The notes beneath the pieces were generated by a model, which had not been told where the DNA came from, made no database searches, and saw only the letters and a program-made list of their open reading frames with translations. A stretch of 64,000 bases of DNA. Source: Peptoniphilus faecalis (GTDB lineage: Bacteria > Bacillota > Clostridia > Tissierellales > Peptoniphilaceae). Location: assembly GCF_012976305.1 (NCBI RefSeq), contig NZ_JABDSR010000004.1, positions 1 through 64,000 on the forward strand, in the 5' to 3' direction. Both the position numbers and the translations under genes were made by a program. Of the stretch, positions 1 to 7,658 are shown piece after piece (positions within the stretch are counted from its first letter, which is position 1; each line of letters starts with the position of its first letter).

Positions 1-98
1 AAGGTACTCATACTAAGATAAAGACTTTAAAAAGAAATTGTTTTGGTATGAAAAATTTCAATTTGTTTAGAAAGAGAATCATGTTTGCTTGTAAGTAA
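1..98 (+). CDS. ISL3-family transposase, C-terminal end only (5' end outside window)
   Basis: The reading frame open from base 3 to the TAA at 96-98 encodes about 31 residues containing NKIK-like and KRN-FG-MKNF motifs followed by FRKRIMF. This pattern (TKIKTLKRNCFGMKNF, then F-R-K-R-I) is typical of the last residues of ISL3-family DDE transposases. The rest of the protein lies upstream of the window, so whether it is intact cannot be judged. The nearby terminal repeat at about 243-272 supports an IS end here. The family call rests on motif memory only. Confidence 0.6.
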   Translation, partial: GTHTKIKTLKRNCFGMKNFNLFRKRIMFACK

Positions 99-120
99 TG
101 ATATGAAAACGGGAAAATTT

Positions 121-146
121 TGCAAAACCCCTAAGGGTTTTGTTTG
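121..146 (+). terminator. Hairpin after the transposase
   Basis: A perfect 8-bp stem (CAAAACCC, loop CTAA, GGGTTTTG at 123-142) follows the transposase stop by about 25 bases. The T-run after it is short, so it is a weak or partial intrinsic terminator candidate. Confidence 0.4.
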
Positions 147-272
147 CTATGCTTATTTTTAATAGTTTTCTTGTTATTTTAGTATTTAAGCTTTATTAGC
201 GTCTATGTGTTTATTTTTACATAAAAAGAGAGACTCAAGTTAACGAGTCTCCCCAATATTTGACATAGAGCC

Positions 273-380
273 TTTATTTTGTGTTAAATTTTGGGAGACT
301 CGATAATATCGAGTTTTTTATTGTAAAAATAAATAACTATAAATAAAAAATAATAATTTCCATAAGAGCAAAAAGCAAAT
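273..380 (+). repeat. ISL3-like left end, copy A (remnant)
   Basis: The stretch from GTTAAATTTTGGGAGACTCG at about 283 through the hairpin ACTCGATAATATCGAGT (299-315) and the AT-rich tail to about 380 is nearly identical to 1916-2040. Copy A lacks the outer GGCTCTAT that copy B has and sits directly after the right end of another ISL3-like element, so it looks like a nested or abutting insertion remnant. The hairpin with its T-run would block transcription entering the element. No transposase reading frame follows. Confidence 0.5.
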
Positions 381-698
381 TAAATAATAATGGAATATAA
401 CCTTCAAAAAGCTTCATTAAATATTAATAAGTAGCTAAAGCATTTAAATTAATTGTATCAAAGTACAAAAAGTGAAACATATGTCTTGACAGTTAAGAGA
501 AAAAAGTTTTTGAAAAGAAAAGGAAACTTGTTAATTGCAAAACTATGTCCCACTTTCTTAGAAAATTTGTATTGGAAAAAGAGATTTATGTTGTTGATTT
601 AGAACCCTTTAGAAATCTGCAATGGATACTTGCAAATGAAACAAATAATAAAGTTTAGCATAATTAATTTTAAATAAAATTATAACAAATAGATTGTT
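381..698. other. Intergenic remnant region without a supported gene
   Basis: About 320 bases of AT-rich DNA between the IS-end remnant and the secreted-protein gene. A 37-codon frame at 545-658 has no clear ribosome site and resembles nothing recognised; it may be debris of a gene broken by the insertions. No RNA gene or convincing promoter was seen. Confidence 0.4.
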
Positions 699-1574
699 AT
701 GTGGTTAAAGAGATCCTACCTTTTACAAAAAGTTATCATATTAATAACAAGTTTTTTACATATCATAGTTATAATAACATTAAAGTATCACAGTATAAAG
801 TATTTAAAGGAGAGAATTTTTTTTAAAAAGATTAGTAGATGTTTAAATTTATTTTTAGCTTTTGTAATTTCATTCGTTTTAATGGGGAATTCAATTGTAT
901 ATGCAAATGAGATTAATTCACAAAAACCTTATGAGAAAAGAGAAAATTTAAAAATCATTGAAGAGTCCTTTTTGAAAGGCAAGTATAAGGCTATTTATGA
1001 ATATACTGAGGGAGATACTCATTATAAAAGAATAGATGAAGCTGATGATGAATTCAAAGAAACAAAAAGTGAATTATTTGAATTAGTGCGTGGTAAATAT
1101 GTCAAAGTTGAAACTCAATATACTAATATTGATGATAAAGGCATAATGAATGTATACATAGATTCAGAAAAAGGAAATGATAAAAATTGGCAGGTTAATC
1201 TAAAAGATAATTTGGAAATTAACAATAATGCAATTGTACCTTATGTAAATAATTATGATTGGATTACAGAGGAAACCGATGGATATAAATATATAGGGAA
1301 TTTAGGCAGAACGGCTTTAATATCAGCAATAGCTGCTATAGCTGGGTCTATAATAGGAGGACCGTTAGGCGCTGGTGTTGGGGCATCGGCAGCAGCTATT
1401 GCAGATGCCTTATTTAATGGCGGAAATAATTATGTATATTATCATAAAATATATAATTGGAAATATTGTGAAAGAGATTGGAGAATTATAGAAGAAACAG
1501 AATACACTAGATTTTATGAAGATTCATATCATAGATTTTTTATTGATTATACCTATGTGGAGTGGAGATGTTAG
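699..1574 (+). CDS. Secreted glycine-zipper protein, function unknown (bacteriocin-like candidate)
   Basis: The protein has a signal peptide (FFKKISRC, then a hydrophobic run ending near VYAN), a charged and aromatic middle, a glycine/alanine-rich hydrophobic segment of about 40 residues (IAAIAGSIIGGPLGAGVG, around residues 205-245 of the long form) and a tyrosine/tryptophan-rich C-terminus ending in Cys. Glycine-zipper segments occur in membrane-active peptides and in many exported Gram-positive proteins of unknown role. The start is uncertain: ATG 699 has no ribosome site and adds a second hydrophobic stretch, whereas AAAGGAGAG (806-814) lies just before ATT 816, which would give a classic signal peptide. 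It is followed with overlap by a small membrane protein. A toxin role is inference only. Confidence 0.6.
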   Translation: MWLKRSYLLQKVIILITSFLHIIVIITLKYHSIKYLKERIFFKKISRCLNLFLAFVISFVLMGNSIVYANEINSQKPYEKRENLKIIEESFLKGKYKAIYEYTEGDTHYKRIDEADDEFKETKSELFELVRGKYVKVETQYTNIDDKGIMNVYIDSEKGNDKNWQVNLKDNLEINNNAIVPYVNNYDWITEETDGYKYIGNLGRTALISAIAAIAGSIIGGPLGAGVGASAAAIADALFNGGNNYVYYHKIYNWKYCERDWRIIEETEYTRFYEDSYHRFFIDYTYVEWRC

Positions 1575-1798
1575 TTGAAGGAGTGGTATGTATAATTTTT
1601 GAGATTATATATGCTAAAAAACTAAAATATACAGAATTAAAAAATAGGAAGTATTATTATTATATAAGTTTTTTTATTATACTAATTAATCTATATAGAT
1701 ATAAATATGGAAATTCAAGTTTTTGGACTATTCAGTTGGTAATTTTTTTAATAGCAATAAACTTAGGTTTTATATTTGAAAAATTTATAAGTAAATAA
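1562..1798 (+). CDS. Small membrane protein, 78 residues or fewer, partner of the upstream secreted protein
   Basis: A short, strongly hydrophobic and basic protein with about two to three membrane segments (an N-terminal one, ISFFIILINLY, and IQLVIFLIAINLGFIF). It begins at GTG 1562 or ATG 1568, overlapping the end of the secreted-protein gene, so the two are translationally coupled. Small multi-pass proteins directly after an exported membrane-active protein are often immunity proteins, but no immunity family is recognised here. Its frame is closed by a hairpin with a T-run at 1866-1905. Confidence 0.5.
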   Translation: MEMLVEGVVCIIFEIIYAKKLKYTELKNRKYYYYISFFIILINLYRYKYGNSSFWTIQLVIFLIAINLGFIFEKFISK

Positions 1799-1865
1799 TT
1801 TAAAAATCGTTAATTATCTTTAATTGAATTATAAAATTGTTAAACAGTAGTGTAAAATAGCTTGT

Positions 1866-1905
1866 GTATCGGCTTAACCTGACTAAGGTAGGTCGATACT
1901 TTTTT
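1866..1905 (+). terminator. Intrinsic terminator of the 699-1798 gene pair
   Basis: Outer stem GTATCG (1866-1871) with CGATAC (1894-1899), inner pairing ACCT/AGGT, followed directly by TTTTTTA. Confidence 0.65.
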
Positions 1906-1907
1906 AT

Positions 1908-2040
1908 GGCTCTATGTTAAATTTTGGGAGACTCGATAATATCGAGTTTTTTTTATTGTAAAAATAAATAACTATAAATAAAAATAATTCTAAACTATAA
2001 ATAAAAAATTATAATTTCCATAAAAGCAAAAAGCAAATTA
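1908..2040 (+). repeat. ISL3-like left end, copy B
   Basis: Begins GGCTCTATGTTAAATTTTGG and continues with the same hairpin (ACTCGATAATATCGAGT) and AT-rich leader as copy A, including CATAAAAGCAAAAAGCAAATT near 2018-2038. It contains an extra short internal duplication (aactataaataaaaa twice). No transposase follows, so this is a solo end or a decayed element. Together with copy A it flanks the secreted-protein gene pair as direct repeats about 1.6 kb apart. Confidence 0.5.
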
Positions 2041-2560
2041 AAAATGAAAAATATCTATTCTATTATTTCTATCTACTTAAATAAACTAGTCTAGTATAAA
2101 AGTGGATAGATAATTATACAAAAAATCTAAAATATTTTAAATATTTAAAACATAAGACAAAAGTAAATTTAAAAATTTACAGCTATTACAATTAATTGTG
2201 TATAAATAAAAACTAATTTGTTCCTTAAAAAAATTAAAAAAAAAAAGATAACTATCTATAAGATATTTAAAGTCAATTATGCTATATTTTGAGAATAAAT
2301 ATCCTTAGTAAACCCAAATTTTATAGCTTATTGCGTGATAATGGATATAGATTTTGGTTAAGGTTTCTATCTTTTAAAGGGAGGTAATTTAAAAAAGATA
2401 AAAGTTTTCACGACAAACACAATGGAGCAATAAAATTTTTGCAAAAATAATAGAAAAGCTATTTAAACAAAAAATCAACAAAAATTTAAAATAGCTAAAA
2501 GTCTATTATACCTTGCTTATAATTTTATAATGACAATCAAAAAAATTAATAGGAGGAATT
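2041..2560. other. Long AT-rich intergenic region upstream of the redox genes
   Basis: About 520 bases without a supportable reading frame. It contains an orphan ribosome-site-like AAAGGGAGG near 2376-2384 with no open frame after it, suggesting a decayed gene. Close to the downstream gene a TATAAT (2525-2530) is followed by AGGAGG before ATG 2561, so the promoter of the membrane protein probably lies here. No riboswitch was recognised. Confidence 0.4.
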
Positions 2561-3220
2561 ATGATTTTAGTAGAATCAATAATCATAGTGCTATTATTTG
2601 TAGCATTATTTAAAAATTTAATTAAAAGTAATCCCATTCCATTTTATATTTTGGCAGTGTTAATAAATTTTATGTATATAAAAATTGCATCAATGCCAAT
2701 GGTCAAAGAATTGAACCCAGCAATATCCAAGTATTTATTAGGACCACTAAATAGAGGAGTCATAGGGACAGCCTTTATCATAATAGTAATGTATATTGGC
2801 GTTCTCAAAAAGGATCAATTTGTAAGAGAATTAATGCAAATAAGAGGAGAACTTGCAATAATAGGTTCAATTATAATTTTTGGACATAATATATTATTTG
2901 GAAAAATATTTTTTGTACAATTTTTCACAGATATGTCAAGTCTTGAACCATTAAAACTAGTGGCGACGATAATTTCCTTGGTGATGATAGCAATTTTAAT
3001 TCCATTATTTTTAACATCCTTTAAAACTATTAGAAAGAAAATGAATCCAGGTAGCTGGAAAAAACTTCAAAAGTTAGCCTATACATTCTTCTACTTAATA
3101 TTCATTCATGTAATAGTACTATATTCTGGACATATTAAAGATAAAGTACTTGATGTTGTAATTTATGTTTTAATTTGGGGTTACTACACAATCAAATTAG
3201 TTCAAAAAAATCAAATATAA
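2561..3220 (+). CDS. Ferric-reductase-like (MsrQ/YedZ-type) heme membrane protein
   Basis: A 219-residue protein with about six membrane helices and the layout of the ferric reductase-like transmembrane domain. His109 (in FGHNILFG) and His183 (in IFIHVIV) have the spacing of the heme-ligand pair His91/His164 of E. coli MsrQ. The conserved W-x3-H-x3-Y segment is present as WKKLQKLAY, so the position of MsrQ His151 is Gln170. The family passes electrons across the membrane through b hemes. The next gene encodes a surface protein with two FMN-binding domains, so this is the plausible membrane donor. There is no MsrP-type molybdoenzyme next door, so a methionine sulfoxide reductase role is unlikely. 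A strong AGGAGG precedes ATG 2561. Confidence 0.75.
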   Translation: MILVESIIIVLLFVALFKNLIKSNPIPFYILAVLINFMYIKIASMPMVKELNPAISKYLLGPLNRGVIGTAFIIIVMYIGVLKKDQFVRELMQIRGELAIIGSIIIFGHNILFGKIFFVQFFTDMSSLEPLKLVATIISLVMIAILIPLFLTSFKTIRKKMNPGSWKKLQKLAYTFFYLIFIHVIVLYSGHIKDKVLDVVIYVLIWGYYTIKLVQKNQI

Positions 3221-3330
3221 ATTCAAGTGAAAGGGTTGCAATAAAAATATAAAGGAGAAGTTAGTCTAAAATAAGTAAAACTATTGTAAAAGTGGTACTT
3301 TGTATCATTAATTCTATTTAGGAGGTAGAT

Positions 3331-6300
3331 ATGAAAAGAAAATTAATTGCGCTAATGATGGCAATGCTAATGATGATTGGCACTGTAAGCTTTGAAGTCT
3401 TTGCTAAAGAAGAATTAACTAATAAACAAAAAGTTGACAAATTAGTTAGTGCAAAAATAGTTGAAGGAGATGAAAGAGGAAATTTAAACCTTGGCAATCC
3501 AATCAAGAGAAGTGAGATTACAAAAATCCTAATATATTCCTTGGGATATAAAGACGAGGCTGCAAAACTTCAATCAGAAAAATCTAAATATTCAGATGTT
3601 AATTCAAACCACTGGGCAAAGGGAGTAATTCAAGCAGCAAGCAAAATAAAAATGCCCAATGGTCAATATTTGATAGCAGGTTATCCAGATGGGACTTTCA
3701 AACCAGAAAAAAACATAACAGAAGCAGAATTGATAAAATTAATGGTTGTAGCCACTAAGAAGGACTTGACAAGTGAGGAAATGGCAAAAGCAAAATGGCC
3801 TAATACTTATATTGATTGGGCAAAAGAGCTAAAGATTATAGGCAAGGGTACAGGCATTGAAACTATCGATCCAAATAAAGAAGCAAGCAGAGAATTATCC
3901 TTTGTAGCTTTATTTAATGCAACAGAAAATAATGAAACTAAAAAAACTGAAGAAAATAAAAAGGCAGTATCAAGCCTAAAGACGAATACAGTCAAAAAAT
4001 CATCTTCACGAACAAGTAATAGGTTTATCACTAGTAGCGGTAGCGCATCAACATCAAGTACAACACAAGCACCGAATGCTAATGAAAACTCTAGTTCTAC
4101 ACAAGCACCGAATGCTAATGAAAATTCTGGCTCTACACAAGCGCCAAAAACAAAAAAACCTTTAGATGGAGAATGGTATGCAGCTTCCTTTGAAGGACTT
4201 GAAAGTGATAAATATGGACCAAGTATTGTAAAAGTTAAATTAACAGATGAAAAAATAGATTCAGTTGAAGCCATAGCTGATGGTGGATTTAAAGAAGAGT
4301 ATTTAAATATTGCAAAGCATATTCTTCCAAAAATGAAGGGTTTAAAACTTAATGACCTAGATAAGGTTTTAAGTCAAATAAATAATAAAAAGGGAGAATA
4401 TTATGATTCAGTAACTAATGCTACTATAACAGCTAAGGATTATGTAAAAGCAACTAAAAAAGCTATTCAAAGATCCATTGATGCAAATGACAATAAAAAT
4501 ATTCAGGACATAACATATATAAAACTAAGACTTGCACCAGGAGAAACAAGAACACAATATATGCTAAAAACTGATTTAAAAGCTGGCGAAAAAGCTGATT
4601 TCAATTTTCTAAAATTCGACATAGCCTATGCTAATGGCAGAGTTGAATCTGGAGCAGATTTTACTGAACTTAAATATAACAATATAGATGCAAACTATAC
4701 TCAAAATCAAAAGCTGGAAAAACCAGGAAGTATCACGTTGCACATAAAGGACAAGACAGGATATCTTGAAGAAAAAGTGACTCTTCATGTATCAGATCAA
4801 GAAGATCCAACAAAGATAAAAGTCGAAACCAAACAAATGAAGATGGTAAAAGCTAATGGAGAAGAACAAGATACAGGAATAGTTGTAAAAAACAAAGGAA
4901 AAGATACAACAATTACAGCTAACAATAAAGAAGACAAGCAAGTTCCAGTAAGAATAGATGAATCTGGAAAGGTATTTGTCACTCCAAATGCTGATGTTGG
5001 AACAATAATCACTATAAGGATTACTGATAAGGATCTTCCTAGAGGTTTTGCAAGTATTAATGTTTCTGTAGATACTACTTCAACTGACATAAAAAAGATA
5101 AGTGTAGATAAAGATAATATAAAAACTGTAAATGCTACTAATGAAGAACAAGACACAGGAATCCTTGTAAAAAATAGTGGTAAAGAAACAACTATTACAG
5201 CAATTAATCTTGATGGCGATGATGTAGTAGACATAAGAATAGATGACTCTGGAAAAGTATTAGTTACTCCAGGCACTAAAGCAAAAGATTCAATTCATAT
5301 TGAAATTTTTGATGACAATTTACCTGATGGCTCTGTAGAAATTGAAGTTCCCGTAGACAATAATTCAATTGACTCATCAAAGATAAGTGTAGATAAAGAT
5401 AATGTAAAAACTGTAAATGCCACTAATGAAGAACAAGATACAGGTATAGTTGTAAAAAACAAAGGCGAAGAAACAACTATTACAGCAACTAATAATGATT
5501 ACAAGGAGATTCCAGTATCAATAGATGAATCTGGAAGAGTATTTGTTACACCAGGTACTGATGTAGGAGATATAATCTATATTGAAATTGCCGATAGTGA
5601 TTTACCTTATGGTTTTGTAAATATCGATGTTCCTGTACAAGCAAATAGTGGTGAAACATCTCCAGCTGAAAAAACTTGGTTTGGAACATCTGATGTTAAT
5701 GTAGGTTTTAATCCTAAGGGAGCAGGTCCAAATATTCTCGAGGTAAAGATAGATGAGGGTCTAGTAAAAGATATAAAAGTTATTAAAAATGGTGGATTAG
5801 AAGAAGGATATATAAGAATAGCTCAAAGAATCTTGCTAAAATTAATAGACAAGGATAAAAATGCAATCTTGAAGATTGAAGCTGAAATAGATAAAAAATT
5901 AGATAATAAAAATTATACAGGTGAATATGTAGATGTAGTAAGCTCTGCTACTAAGACAGCTAAGGGATATATAAGGGCTGTTGCAAATGCAATAGACAGA
6001 TCTGAAAAATATAGTGGAGATAAAAATATTCAAGATATAGCCTATATAAAACTCTCTGGAAATAATGAATTTAGTCCGGAAAAATACAGAAATGCTATTG
6101 CAGATAAAGTAAAATTAGTACGTGGAGAGAGTGCAGATTTTGATTCTATCAAATTTGATATAGCTTATGGCAATGGATTAATAAGACCTAATGTTAAATT
6201 TTCAGATTTAAAAAAATATGGAATAGAAACAAATTACGAGCAAGGACAAATTTTAAACCCTGAAGGAAATCAAATAACTATAAAAGCAAAGGATAAATCA

Positions 6301-7464
6301 GGCTATGCAGAAGATTGGCTAACACTTTTTGTCGCAGAAAGCCTAAAACATGAAGTAACTCCAACACATTTTATATTGACAATGCCAAATGGAAGTGAAG
6401 ATAAATTCAATATACAAAAAGGATCTGGAGTTAATCTTGGTGGGAAAACAGTCAATGTCAAACCTACAAAGGCTGAACTTTTCTACAATGATAAAAAGAT
6501 AGCAGATGGTCAGTGGCTAGATAAACCTTTTGAGTATTGGAAGTTTGAAAACTTTGATACAAGTGTATTAAAGGAAGGTGAAAAATTTGAAACTTCATTC
6601 TATAGATTTAATACTTGGGTTGATGATAAATCAGAATTAAAATCCATCAAGCTTAATTTAAAGAAAAATAAATATTTTGAGGGAGAAACTTTATCCAAAG
6701 GAGATTTTACAATCACTACAACTACTATCAATGGTACTGTAAAGGAAATAGGTTGGGATGAAGCAAGTCAATTAGGCATTAATATCAATCCAAATATTGA
6801 TTATGAATTTACTAAAGAGGATACAAGTACTCATGAAAAGGAGATAACTATTAGCTACAAAGAAATAAGTGATAAGGCTAAAGTACAAGTATTAGAAGCA
6901 GATTCCGAAACTCCAACAAAGGTTGAGGTCAAACTAGGTGAAGAATTAGTTTATACTCAAAATATAACTAAAGAGGAATGGAATAATGCAGATAAAAAAC
7001 TTAAAATAATCGGAAAAGAAATTTCAGATAAATTTAAAGGAAAACAAAAGGATTTCAATGTTATTCTATATAATGAAAGCAATAAAGTTATAAGAACAAG
7101 TAATGAATATAAGTATAATTTCAACTATGCAAACATTGGAGAATACAAATATGTAGTACTTGGTCATTGGGTATTTAAAGCTGACCCTAAGGTACCAACA
7201 AAGGTTGAGGTCAAACTAGGTGAAGAATTAGTTTATACTCAAGATATAACTAAAGAGGAATGGAATAATGCAAATAAAAAACTTAAAATAATCGGAAAAG
7301 AAATTTCAGATAAATTTAAAGGAAAACAAAAGGATTTTAAAGTTATTGTATATAATGGAAACAATGAAATTATTCCAACAGAGTATAGATATGACAGTGG
7401 CTTGAATATCTCGACAATTCAAGAAAATGAATATATTATGCTTGGACAATGGGTATTTAAATAA
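3331..7464 (+). CDS. SLH-anchored surface protein with two FMN-binding domains and Ig-like repeats
   Basis: 1377 residues with a signal peptide (cleavage near Ala25), SLH motifs for wall attachment (about 30-195, including AGYPDGTFKPEKNITEAEL), and a Ser/Thr linker with APNANENS repeats (about 230-270). FMN-binding domain 1 (about 276-385) has the covalent-flavin motif D359-SVTNAT. Next come a spacer domain and three similar beta repeats of about 90 residues each, starting near KTVNATNEEQDTG (about 490-770). FMN-binding domain 2 (about 785-905) has D868-VVSSAT, and the C-terminus carries two near-identical 94-residue units. The motif D-x-x-S/T-x-A-T is the target of ApbE flavin transferase, though the usual Gly is Asn or Ser here. 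Following a heme membrane protein, it is probably an extracellular flavin electron carrier. AGGAGG precedes ATG 3331. Confidence 0.8.
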   Translation: MKRKLIALMMAMLMMIGTVSFEVFAKEELTNKQKVDKLVSAKIVEGDERGNLNLGNPIKRSEITKILIYSLGYKDEAAKLQSEKSKYSDVNSNHWAKGVIQAASKIKMPNGQYLIAGYPDGTFKPEKNITEAELIKLMVVATKKDLTSEEMAKAKWPNTYIDWAKELKIIGKGTGIETIDPNKEASRELSFVALFNATENNETKKTEENKKAVSSLKTNTVKKSSSRTSNRFITSSGSASTSSTTQAPNANENSSSTQAPNANENSGSTQAPKTKKPLDGEWYAASFEGLESDKYGPSIVKVKLTDEKIDSVEAIADGGFKEEYLNIAKHILPKMKGLKLNDLDKVLSQINNKKGEYYDSVTNATITAKDYVKATKKAIQRSIDANDNKNIQDITYIKLRLAPGETRTQYMLKTDLKAGEKADFNFLKFDIAYANGRVESGADFTELKYNNIDANYTQNQKLEKPGSITLHIKDKTGYLEEKVTLHVSDQEDPTKIKVETKQMKMVKANGEEQDTGIVVKNKGKDTTITANNKEDKQVPVRIDESGKVFVTPNADVGTIITIRITDKDLPRGFASINVSVDTTSTDIKKISVDKDNIKTVNATNEEQDTGILVKNSGKETTITAINLDGDDVVDIRIDDSGKVLVTPGTKAKDSIHIEIFDDNLPDGSVEIEVPVDNNSIDSSKISVDKDNVKTVNATNEEQDTGIVVKNKGEETTITATNNDYKEIPVSIDESGRVFVTPGTDVGDIIYIEIADSDLPYGFVNIDVPVQANSGETSPAEKTWFGTSDVNVGFNPKGAGPNILEVKIDEGLVKDIKVIKNGGLEEGYIRIAQRILLKLIDKDKNAILKIEAEIDKKLDNKNYTGEYVDVVSSATKTAKGYIRAVANAIDRSEKYSGDKNIQDIAYIKLSGNNEFSPEKYRNAIADKVKLVRGESADFDSIKFDIAYGNGLIRPNVKFSDLKKYGIETNYEQGQILNPEGNQITIKAKDKSGYAEDWLTLFVAESLKHEVTPTHFILTMPNGSEDKFNIQKGSGVNLGGKTVNVKPTKAELFYNDKKIADGQWLDKPFEYWKFENFDTSVLKEGEKFETSFYRFNTWVDDKSELKSIKLNLKKNKYFEGETLSKGDFTITTTTINGTVKEIGWDEASQLGININPNIDYEFTKEDTSTHEKEITISYKEISDKAKVQVLEADSETPTKVEVKLGEELVYTQNITKEEWNNADKKLKIIGKEISDKFKGKQKDFNVILYNESNKVIRTSNEYKYNFNYANIGEYKYVVLGHWVFKADPKVPTKVEVKLGEELVYTQDITKEEWNNANKKLKIIGKEISDKFKGKQKDFKVIVYNGNNEIIPTEYRYDSGLNISTIQENEYIMLGQWVFK
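6913..7337 (+). repeat. Near-identical 143-bp direct repeats within the SLH protein gene
   Basis: 6913-7055 and 7195-7337 differ by only a few bases (unit spacing 282 bp) and each continues to a diverged stretch ending in TGGGTATTTAAA. The encoded unit begins PTKVEVKLGEELVYTQ. Such exact repeats allow recombination that adds or removes domains. Confidence 0.8.
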
Positions 7465-7495
7465 TGATTTGTGAAATTCATAAATAACAAATATT

Positions 7496-7530
7496 TCTCT
7501 CTAGATTAAGTTAATCTAGAGAGATTTTTA
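7496..7530 (+). terminator. Terminator after the SLH protein gene
   Basis: A near-perfect 14-bp inverted repeat (TCTCTCTAGATTAA / TTAATCTAGAGAGA, 7496-7524) followed by ATTTTTA, 31 bases after the stop. Confidence 0.8.
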
Positions 7531-7623
7531 TTTCCCATGCTTTATGTATTTTAAATTTTTGATATAAGATTTAAATATATTTATATGGGCGAGAAGGGAA
7601 ACTAAGGATTAGTTTAAGTTAAA

Positions 7624-7658
7624 GACTCTCATATAGGGATAAAATTAAAATGAGAGCC
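7624..7658 (-). terminator. Hairpin after tmcAL
   Basis: Stem CTCTCAT (7626-7632) with ATGAGAG (7650-7656) lies immediately after the minus-strand tmcAL stop. The T-run on the minus strand is weak, so efficiency is doubtful. Confidence 0.35.

Larger units (their letters stand above)
1..272 (+). mobile_element. Right end of an ISL3-like insertion sequence
   Basis: Downstream of the transposase tail, bases 272 back to about 243 read on the minus strand as GGCTCTATGTCAAATATTGG followed by GGAGACTCG. This closely matches the plus-strand sequence beginning at 1908 (GGCTCTATGTTAAATTTTGG, then GAGACTCG). Terminal repeats beginning GGCTCT-TGTCAA are usual for ISL3 elements. The end also holds a hairpin (gagactc/gagtctc, 230-252). 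The outer boundary would be base 272; an 8-bp target duplication could not be verified. Confidence 0.5.

Noticed and set aside
545-658. 37-codon open frame in the IS remnant region (MSHFLRKFVLEKEIY and onward)
   Set aside because: No ribosome site, no recognised family and bordered by decayed DNA; it may be a fragment of a broken gene but cannot be supported as a CDS.
4060-4150. Short tandem repeats considered as a CRISPR array
   Set aside because: They are in-frame coding repeats (APNANENS) of the SLH protein without unique spacers.
3807-4274. 155-codon minus-strand frame inside the SLH protein gene
   Set aside because: Mirror frame of the repetitive linker; low-complexity sequence without start signals.
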